The notes under the pieces: model-generated
The model's input: only the letters and a program-made list of their open reading frames with translations
Databases searched by the model: none
What the model was told of the DNA's origin: nothing
Made by a program: the position numbers and the translations under genes
Shown here: piece after piece, positions 25,175 to 35,400 of the stretch
Layout: every line of letters begins with the position of its first letter
Numbering within the stretch: position 1 is the stretch's first letter
NCBI GenBank assembly: GCA_022113835.1
Contig: JAILWY010000008.1
Span: 736,001 to 800,000, forward strand
Length of the DNA stretch: 64,000 nucleotides
DNA from: Atopsyche davidsoni
Lineage: Eukaryota; Arthropoda; Insecta; Trichoptera; Hydrobiosidae
Direction: 5' to 3'

Positions 25175-28100
25175 ATGGCAGCCGGCCGCATCGACGTAAT
25201 CAAAAACCACCTCTCAGGTGTGCTCAGAGTTACTGCGAATCGGTGAGTATTTAATACATTTACATTATTGATAAAATACTGGAAATATTTAATTACTAAA
25301 AACATAAATTCGTTGCTGATCATTGCCCAATAAAAAATTAAACCATTACGACAATTTTTAAACCAATAATGACATGAAAAGCAATTTTACCTAGAAGAGC
25401 AAGATGTAAAAGAAATAGTTTTTTTTATATGTTGAATAACTTTTATTTCACTTTGAACAATACCTAATTTAATCGTGTATTTTTTACTCTCACAGCAATT
25501 TTTACCTGTCAGCATTTTATTATCCCAACAAAATGATAAAATAAATTGCAAATTTAAATTTTTTATGCTAGTAAAACGCATGTGATGAAGATTTACTGAA
25601 ATTTTATTTTAGTCCGTATTTCGTCACTCCGCATTAGTATTATAATTTCAAGATCTTTTCTTATGAAATAAAAATTGCAGTTCGCTTCTTTTTCATTTTG
25701 CAGGACCTCAGCATTTTCCTATCAATACACGTTGGATAACAATAATCTGAGCAAGTTTCAAAGAGACTTTTACGAAGAAAATGGCTATATTTTGATAAGC
25801 AAATTGATACCTGATGATATAATTGAGAAATGTCGGTAAAGATTAAAATATTGAATTTTTATGATTGGATCAAATAATCATTTTTGCGCGTTAAAATCTG
25901 ACCTACCAGGTCAGAGTAAGCTGGGATTACATTTTTAACCCTTTCACAATTAAATTAACACAACAACTAAAAATTATTTGACGTAAGCCTTTAGTTATCT
26001 TTGTTTACATATAAAACATATATTATGTTTGGTTAAATATTGAATTGAATTCAATTAAATTGCACTAATCATTTATTGAATTTAGCATCAAATATATGTA
26101 CATATTATATTATCACTTTATGAAAATAACTCACAAAGTTTAGGTTGGTGCCTGTGTGTTAATTTTAAATTGTGATATACTAATATATATTTTGATTGAA
26201 TTCTATTTTGAAACTTTTGTAAAAATAGACAAAAAAATTTCAGGCAACGTTTTGTAGATTTGTGCGATGGAAAAGTAGAAAAAGGTGTGATGATACTTAT
26301 GAAAGAAATTCTGATGATCAACAAAGGAGCAACTGGAGAGTTTCTATATAATAAGGTAAACTACATGCATTATTGAAGCACATTGTTTAAATATAAATTC
26401 AATCAAAAAATTACTGAGATTTTTGAAATTTGAGACAGTGAGAGATCTACTGGTAACAGAGTATACCTCCATAAGCATACTCAGTAGGCTGTTATACCTC
26501 CACAGAGTGGAAGAGCTCTTATTGAATAATTTCAGTAGTTTCATTAACCGTTCTTCTTTAGTTACATTTATATAATAATCACAAAACAAATAACGCTTTA
26601 TTTAACAATACATTGCTTCCTGAACAAAGGTTATCTTATTTCTCGTTTGCCATGAAAGTTCGATAACTTGGATCGTCCGACAATTTCATTTTATTACTAG
26701 CAGCCAGGATTTTGGTGATGTCATAAACAAACAGTTTAATTATATTTCAAGAAGTTTTATCCTTCTCTTTTTCTTTTTAAGGCACAGGATTTGTATTACG
26801 ATGACATGTTTGCCCTGTACACGGAATTCCCAGCTTTATTGGACTATGTCCAGTCTTTCACTGGACCCAATATAATGGGGATGCACAGCATGCTCATCAA
26901 CAAGCCTCCTGGAAGCTCAATTCACCCTCCCCATCAGGTGAAAAGATAAACTTTATATTTCATGGGTAGCATTCACTCGGGCATCAATCACAAAAAAATC
27001 CTTGAATTTACATAATACCTGTAGGATTCTGAAGGTCTATAAATTAATAAATTAAACCGATAAATAATGTCTGTACTGCATCTGTATCAGATGTCAGCTG
27101 GCTTGTTTGTTACTTTGAAAGCATAGCGATGTCTATTATTTGAATAAATACCGCGAATACTCGCCCAGAGATGAAATCGTTTGCTAGTGGGTATAGAACA
27201 TCCGTTAAAAAAATGTTTACAGAGACTTAAAGGATCAATACAGTAACCTTTGATGTGCCATAAGCCCAAAAAACATTGAAGGATTGATTGTTAACTTGAG
27301 GGGAATTTTATTTAAAATTATGTGAATTTGTATTTATTTATAGAGTAATATTGTACAATAGTATTATTTATTTTTTCAGGATCTACACTATTTCTCCTTT
27401 CGTCCCATAGACAGGATTGTAGCATCATGGACTGCAATGGAACCTGTGTTCATGGAAAACGGCTGCCTGTATGTGGTGCCGGGGACCCACAAGGCGCATC
27501 TTTATGAACACACTTACCCCATGGGAAAGGTAAGGATTCTAAAAACCACATCACAACAGTTTTCTTGGATACTACAATTTATATGATGAAGTACTGTCAT
27601 CCTGACAGACTGAATTTAAAAATGATAAAATCATCCATGTCCTGAGATTTAGGCGTATTACTTTATATAAATAATTGATAAACTATTTTACTCTGTGAGA
27701 GTAGGTTTAATTGCAATAATACATAATAAGTACTTCTTTTTTAATGTCATAACATTACATTTATTTAAGAATAATAAAATAAATAAAGCTTATCATGGCA
27801 TTCAAAACCAAGACGAGGTTGCGCCGGAGGCGAAGCGTGTTTACTTGCCAATGGAGAAAGGAGACACAGTCTTCTTCCATCCGTTATTAGTACATGGGTC
27901 TGGACCCAACTTGACCAAGGTAAGTTATATGAAATATACTATGCTACCAAAAAGCATCTATTTCAATACACCTACAGTAATAAAGTTGTTGTCTGAAAGG
28001 TCAAATTTCTGAACTGTGAAATAGCTTTTAAAGCTACTATCTTATCTTATCTTTCTGTTACGCTGTGTGCTTCTAAAATATATGAATTCACTGTTTGTAT

Positions 28101-28551
28101 GCCTGTTGGATGTTAAAGACTACCCCATTTTTGAGGATTGCTCTAAAAAAATAGGAGATTATACAACTTTTTTTTAAAAACATTTGCAGTCTTTTCGTAA
28201 GGCCATCTCTTGCCACTATGCTGGCAGTGAAGGCCACTATATAGATATTAAAGGAACAATCCAAGAGAACGTCGAGAAAGAGATTCAACAAATAGCAAAA
28301 AGACGTGGATTTGATATTGATTTTGAGGTAAGTTTTGTATATTTGCATCCAACAATTAAATAATGAATATCATAATAACACATTAAATTTTTGATACAAA
28401 ATAATAAAATATACCAAAAATATAATGAAAGAAGTTGACGTCAATTTGCCTTTTTGTATTCATAGTCATAATTTTTATAAATGTTTATATTTTACAGATG
28501 TTTTGGCGCATGCGAAGTAAGCTAGTGAGAGGAAAAAGAATTCATTTGTGA
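25175..28551 (+). CDS. PHYH: Phytanoyl-CoA dioxygenase, copy 1
   Basis: Eight exons: 25175-25242, 25704-25835, 26244-26355, 26782-26937, 27380-27529, 27770-27919, 28190-28327, 28498-28551. They give 319 residues and an open frame. The enzyme is a peroxisomal Fe(II)/2-oxoglutarate oxygenase that 2-hydroxylates phytanoyl-CoA-like branched acyl-CoAs to start alpha-oxidation. Residues 5-13 (RIDVIKNHL) fit the PTS2 pattern [RK]-[LVI]-x5-[HQ]-[LA]. The iron ligands are His155 and Asp157 in HQDLHYF, split across the exon 4/5 junction, and His248 in LVHGSG. Arg259 in FRKAISCHY is the expected 2-oxoglutarate contact. The order and spacing agree with the human enzyme. It is the first of three tandem copies with identical exon lengths. 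Its intron 6 acceptor (tttaag) replaces the first Asp codon of exon 6 with Asn. Confidence 0.93.
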
Positions 28552-29474
28552 ATATATTTACATGAGCAAATATTCTTTATACAAGTATATTTTTTTACTG
28601 AAAAAGGTAAATAAGCGTATTGAAAATTTAAACTATACTGAAGTTTTAAGAATATTAATAAATCACTAAGCACATAAAATGTTTTCTTTTTGTCCTTTAA
28701 ACCTTTTGTTATACTTTAATAAACAGCTTTCATAAATCACTCATTTTAGCATATCGAAGAGTTTGAGAATAAGTTAAATAAATAAGTAAAGACTAATTAA
28801 AAGATATAACAAGCACAAGAGGGTAAACTGAGTAAATTTACTGAATGCAAACAGGTATACTTTACAACACATATTGTATTTCAGGTCTAGGGATGGAGTA
28901 CAATAATCACCCCAACATTTGTGTACTTTCCGTTTCTTATTGTATAGTGTCCCGGGAGCCATCGGAGTACGATAGGTTGTTAGCCAATATCTTTAAATTT
29001 GACAATGTAATTATACTTTCAATGAAGTCAATCATAATGTTATTGATTTAAGGACAAAATTTTATCGACAAATCTGAATATTGTGGATGTGAATATGTGA
29101 CTTCGACCTTTAACATATTTCAGTTCATGAAAGATTTTTCAACTATTGGACAGGAAGGTCATTCTATATTTTTTATAAAAATAAATTAAACCAAAACGAA
29201 GACAAATCAAAACAATGTCTTGATGTTTACTATTGTTATTTACTTTCGTGTAAAAAGTCAACTGTCAAAATATATAACCTGCGGGGATCGCAAACAACTC
29301 GAAACAGGCTCCGAGCGAGGCAATCGTGTTTCCAGACGACACCCCCCCCAAAATAATCAGCCAGTGGACTCTGAAGCCAAAGATACACTCGCAGATATCA
29401 TTCGCGACAGCTTGCGGTGCAATTCATGGAGATAGACTCAGTTAGTAAACATACATGTTTAAGTGTCACCAAAA
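28552..29474. other. Intergenic region between PHYH copies 1 and 2
   Basis: About 0.9 kb of mostly AT-rich sequence. It contains the 3' UTR of copy 1 and, in the last 200 bases, a GC-richer block (about 29280-29440) that is the likely promoter and 5' UTR of copy 2. No TATA box is seen. Confidence 0.5.
28657..28662 (+). terminator. Poly(A) signal of PHYH copy 1
   Basis: AATAAA about 105 bases after the stop codon. A second AATAAA follows at 28718-28723. Confidence 0.45.
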
Positions 29475-32400
29475 ATGACTGCCAATCGCATAGAAGTGAT
29501 CAAAAATCATCTTTCCGGAGTACTCAAAGTGTCTGCGAACGAGTAAGTGCGATTATTTTCTATGTTTTCCATATAAATCGTGTCTCAATCAGTAATCCTG
29601 CACTTCGCAATTCTTGTGAAATTGCACAACTTGTTATTACTATCCAAGTATCATAAACTGTCACAAACTCTTTGAGGCTTAGTAATAACATATTAAAATT
29701 ATACTTCTTCAATATCAACCGAGAGCTATGGTTTTTATAATTGTTTTTATTTTAATGCATGTCTCCAGGTTAGATAGTTGTTTCATTCAAAATTAAGATC
29801 GCTAAGTTAGGTTATGTTTTGTGAGTCTGTAAATATTATGTTGGTTATTTTTCTCCCGAAGTAGTTTCCTTGAGTGGAAAGTCAAGTTGTGTTTGCTTGA
29901 AGCTCTGTATGAATATCTGAACATTGCGAGTGCCAAGTTAATAAGTTAAGTCATTCTTATTGATAATATAAAAAACCAATTCTGTTATCATTACTACGTG
30001 CATGATAGAATGCATAAGATATTTTATTAATCTTTATCTTTGCATAAAACAAATATTTTTTATACAGTACTTTTATATTTATACTTTGGTACATTTTAAG
30101 TGTATTGCATCTGTAACGTAGGTAGCATTATGTTGCGAGGACCTATGTTACATTCCCATACTTCGCCAGTCTTATAATAAACACAGTACAAGATAGACGT
30201 GTTCTTCATTACATTACAATGGCGACGAGATAAAAAAAAAGACCCGATTAGGAAGTGCATATTTTGATTGTTAGAATCGCCGAAAACTGATCGCCAGCAT
30301 GTCATTGGGTAAACTAAGTGAATTCGAGGAAAGTAGGGGAATGTGGTCATCTTATGTGGACCGACTCGAGAGCTATTTTAGAGTGAACGGGGTCAAGGAC
30401 GACATGAAACTGCACACGCTGATTGCAGTCATGGGAGACGGGCCGTATGAAGTGTTGGTGGACTTAGCGAGCCCCGAAGAACCGTCTGCACTGACTTATG
30501 ATGCCGCGGTAAGGTTATTGCGAGAGCATTTCCAACCGACACCCTCTCTAATGGCCGAGAGGCACCGATTCCGGAAGTACGGACAGGCAAACGAGGAGAA
30601 GATCGCGGTCTTCGTTGTGGAATTGAAACGGCTCGCACGTAGTTGCGCATTTGGAAGCAATTTAAATGAGAATCTTCGTGACCAGTTTGTATGCGGAGTG
30701 AGAAGTGAAGTCATAAGACAGCGGTTATTCGCAGAGGACGGCGTCGCATTAACTTTTGCATCGGCGGTAAAAATTGCGACTTCCTTGGAGGCGGCAGAAC
30801 GGGACGCGGCCGCGGTGGAGGCCGGGTCGGGCATCGGGAGCAGCGGCGCGGGAACCAGCGACGCAGCAGCGGTGCACGCCATGCGGCCAGGCCGCGAGCC
30901 CGCGAGGGCCCGCCCCGGCTCCGGCTCCGGGCGCGGCTCCGGGCGCGGCTCCGGGCGCGGTTACGGGCGCGGGACTCAGGAGAGGCGACCTTCGACCGGC
31001 CGACCGTGCACCGGCTGCGGTTCGGTGTATCACGACTACTCCATTTGTCAGTATCGGGAATACGTGTGCCACGGGTGCAAGAGAGCGGGGCATCTGCAGA
31101 GAGTGTGCCGCGGGCGGGAGGCGGCAGTTCGTCCCGAAAGGGGACGCGCACGGCTACACTACGGCGACACGGCAAAGAGGGAGAACTCGGACCAGAGCGG
31201 GGATGACACGGAAGAATTCCATCATCTTTGTTTGAACGATTATCAGCCGGTGAGTTTGTCAGTAAAAGTTGATAAAAAATTCATACAGATGGAGGTAGAT
31301 ACCGGTACGGCGGTATCGTGCATAAATAGTGAAACTTATCGTAACTTTTTAAGTAATAATCCGCTCGAACCGAGCGATCTAGTGTTAAAATGTTACAACG
31401 GGAAAAAAATTAAACCGGTAGGAGTGATCAAGCCGATGGTCAGCTACGGAGGAAGGACCGAGCGTTTGGACCTGTTCGTTATAGACGGGGGTACGACAGC
31501 GCTGCTAGGTAGGCAGTGGCTGACGGAACTAAAAATTTGTATACCCAAGTTTACCAACTGCCACAGCGTGTCACAGAATCCGACAAAGATATCGGATGAA
31601 ATAAAATATTTGTGTTCCAGATATAAGGAGCTGTTCGACGGCGAGCTCGGGAGGTATACGGGCGGACGGGCGACGCTGAGAGTGCGCGCGGGCGCGGCGC
31701 CGGTGTTCCAGCGCGCGCGGCCGGTGCCGTATGCGCTGCTCGAGCGGATCGACGCCGGCCTGGACGACATGCTGCGCGGCGGCGTCATCGAGCCCGTCGA
31801 CTGTTCCGACTGGGCCTCGCCGCTAGTGCCGGTGAATAAAGCCGACGGGTCGCTGAGAATTTGCGCCGACTTCAAGGCTACGGTAAATCCCGCATTAGTA
31901 ATTGATCGATATCCTTTGCCTAAAATAGACGATCTTATGGTTAAATTAAGTGGAGCGTGTTATTTCTCTAAAATAGACCTTTCCCAAGCCTACAATCAAA
32001 TTGAATTAGACGAGACAAAAAAATATACGGTCATAAATACCCACCGGGGGCTATTCAGGTACAATAGGTTAGTGTATGGATTAGCATCGAGTCCGGGAAT
32101 CTTTCAACGCATAATGTGCAATGTACTAAAGAATATCCCCAACATTGAAATTTTCTTAGACGACGTAATCATAGCAGGAAAAAACAAACAGGAGCATCTG
32201 GCAGCGTTGGAGGCGGTGTTTAGTAGGCTGCAAAAAGCAGGGTTGAAGTTGAAAAGCACCAAGTGCATATTTTTGGTCGAGGAGGTCAAATATTTGGGAT
32301 ATATCATCGGAAAGGAGGGTATAAAGACAGACCCGTCCAAGATCGAAGCGATAGTGGGGGTACCGAGGCCCACCAACGTGACGGAGCTTCGGTCATTCTT

Positions 32401-35400
32401 GGGAATTATTAATTTCTACGGTAAATTTATAAGGAAGATGAGCGGGATCTTAGTGCCGTTATATGAACTACTAAAAAAAGAAAAGCAATGGTTTTGGTCA
32501 CGAGAATGCGAACGTTCATTTATTAAAATTAAATCATTATTATCTAGCGCCGAAGTGCTGGCGCATTATAACCCTAAGGCACCCTTAGTGGTGACGTGTG
32601 ACGCGAGCGGGCGCGGGATCGCGGGGGTGCTCTCGCAGCCCGGCGCCGACGGGCGCGGCGATCACCCGGTGGCGTACATATCGCGAACGCTGAGCGAGGC
32701 GGAGAAAAACTACTCGCAGATACACCGGGAGGCGTTGGCCATTATTTTTAGCGTAAACAAATTCCATCAATACCTATACGGGCGACATTTCACACTACGC
32801 ACCGATCATAAACCCTTGGTATCGATATTTGGCCCAAACACGGGCATACCGACCATGGCAGCGAGTCGGATGCAGCGGTGGGCTATAATCTTATCGGCTT
32901 ACTCGTTCGACATCGAGTACGTCCGCACAGATGAGAACGGGGCCGACGGCCTATCGCGATTACCCCTTTCGTGCACCGAGAATAAAATGTCACCGCCGGA
33001 ACAAACGTATTTACATTTTGCACAGCAGGCATTATTATTAGACTATAATGATATCAAACGGGAAACGTCGCGAGATCCATTACTGTCAAAGGTGTTGAGT
33101 TACATTCGCGACGGCTGGCCGACACAGTGTGAAATTAAAAGTTTACAACCTTACTATAATAGAAAGAACGAGTTGTACGAGGAATTAGGTTGTGTCATGT
33201 GGGGCCATAGGTTAGTAGTCCCGGAAAAATGCAAGGATAGAGTACTGGCTATGCTTCACGAACCGCATATGGGAATAGTCAAATCGAAAGGGTTGGCCCG
33301 GAGTTACGTTTGGTGGGCCGGCGTCGACGAGGCAGTGGAGAGGGTGTGCCGCGCGTGTGCGGTCTGCGCGGAGCAGGCGGACGCGCCGCCGCGCCAGGCG
33401 CCGCGCATGTGGTCGTGGCCGGGCCGACCGTGGACGCGGCTGCACCTCGACTACCTAGGTCCCATCGGAGGGAAAACGTATCTGGTGGTAGTAGACGCGA
33501 TGTCCAAGTGGGTCGAAATCTTCAACGTCGCTAATACCACGGCCGGTAACTTGACGGATAGATTGAGCGAGTTGTTCAGCAGGTGGGGATCGCCCAAGCA
33601 ACTGGTCAGCGACAATGGGACGCAGTTTGCATCGAGGGAGTTTGACCATTTTACAAAGTACCACGGCATAGAGCACATCTTTACAGCTCCCTATCACCCG
33701 TCTTCAAATGGGTTGGCGGAAAATGCCGTGCGCACGTTAAAAATAGTTCAAAGGCATATCGATCAAGTGCGTAGGCGGTCGAGTACGAGATTGTCGCTTG
33801 CGACTTCCGGAGCCGGGGCGAATTCTCAGAACGGCCTCTCGGAGTCACCGATGGGATCGGTGGAGGAGGGGCAGTCGGGGCTGCCGGCGGGCGAGGGAGG
33901 GTCGCCGTTAGGCTCGGCGGACCAGCCGGGGCGGGAAAGTGCCGTTCCGGCTTCACCGGACGGGCAACTCGAGTTGCCCCGACCTGCTACCCCCCGAGCT
34001 CGCCCGTTGCGAAAATGTAGATTGGACAAGGAAAGAAAAAAATGAGGTGTAGCGAGCGATGTGTGGAGAGAAGACAGGACCGTTGGATAATAATTATATA
34101 ACACTGTTTAATGTTGTGATTTTGTAAATTACTTGCAATGTAAAATAATATTTGTAGAACACTGTATAATGTTGTAATTTTGTAAATGACTTGCAATGTA
34201 AAAATTATTTTGAAATAAGTATGAGGGTGTAACGTAGGTAGCATTATGTTGCGAGGACCTATGTTACATTCCCATACTTCGCCAGTCTTATAATAAACAC
34301 AGTACAAGATAGACGTGTTCTTCATTACATTACAGCATCATAATTTGTCACTCATGATTAATAACAAATACAACAAAGAGATAATCTTAAGTTCCTCTCG
34401 TAAGATTCTCACACACATAGAACTCTGATCTTTCAGATAACAGCATTTAGATATTTTAATAGAAATATTTAAGTAATCACAAATTAAAAAAATGTTACTG
34501 GTATATGATTTATAATTTTTTTTATGGAGAATGAATTTAATTTACAACTTTGATAACAATTGCTTTGTTTTTGCAGGACTTCAGCAGGTTCTTATCAATA
34601 CACATTAGATAACAACAAGCTTACTAAGTTCCAAAGAGACTTTTATGAAAAAAATGGCTATATTTTAATAAGCAATTTAATACCAGATGATATTTTGGGA
34701 AAATGCCGGTAAGTATTTGAATATAGTCTCAATAATGAATCTACTAACCTCAAATTTATGACCTATCACACAGCAATTTTTCATGTTATATCTGAAATTG
34801 CATTAAAATGATTGTCTTTGAACAGATCCAAAATTAAAATAATTTGTAAATTTGCTTTAATAATTAAATTTTTTTACAGACAACACTTTCTAGATCTGTG
34901 CTCTGGGAAAGTGGACAAAGGAATGATGGTCCTAATGAAGGAAATTCTGATGATGGACAAAGGGGCAACTGGAGAGTATCTTTATAATAAGGTTGAACAT
35001 GCACATATATAAAATTGTGAAGTGGCGTGCGATCGTACATTAGAGCAACATATTTTAGAGCAAGAAAAAAAATTGCTAACTCTTAAATAACTTTCAGTTT
35101 ATTTAAAAACTAATATATTTGTGTCTAACGAATGTGCCAGAAGGATAGATAATAGGCTATTAGTAATAGCAAGCAATATGTAATTAGTTATTTATTTGAT
35201 TTATTAGGTCTATTTATATTTTATGAATATATCATCTGCTTGCTCAGATTTTTTTATTCACTACACGTCACTGCTTATTAACAAAATAACTGACAAAAAA
35301 TATGAAATCAATTTATCAGCAACAAATGATTAGGTATTTTACTATCATTCTATATAAATAAACAAAGAATACACAATCTTATCATAAAATGATCATTAAA

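Larger units (their letters stand above)
30107..34339 (+). mobile_element. Ty3/gypsy LTR retrotransposon, mag-like, in PHYH copy 2 intron 1
   Basis: The element spans 30112-34334, with a 5-bp target duplication gcatc at 30107-30111 and 34335-34339. Its 107-bp LTRs begin TG, end CA and look identical. The 5' LTR is followed after one base by tggcgacgaga (30220-30230), a candidate primer-binding site. A short purine-rich run (gaggg) precedes the 3' LTR. The very short LTR, two zinc knuckles and a single gag-pol frame recall the mag group known from silkworm. The clade is inferred, not tested. It sits in the same direction as the host gene. Internal loss in integrase probably makes it unable to move alone. 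Confidence 0.9.

Noticed and set aside
30299..34045. An endogenous retrovirus with an envelope gene
   Set aside because: After the integrase there is only a short low-complexity tail and the 3' LTR. No third frame with signal peptide or membrane anchor is present.
30429..34104. Many antisense and alternative frames inside the retrotransposon
   Set aside because: They arise from the GC-rich gag-pol sequence and have no motifs of their own.
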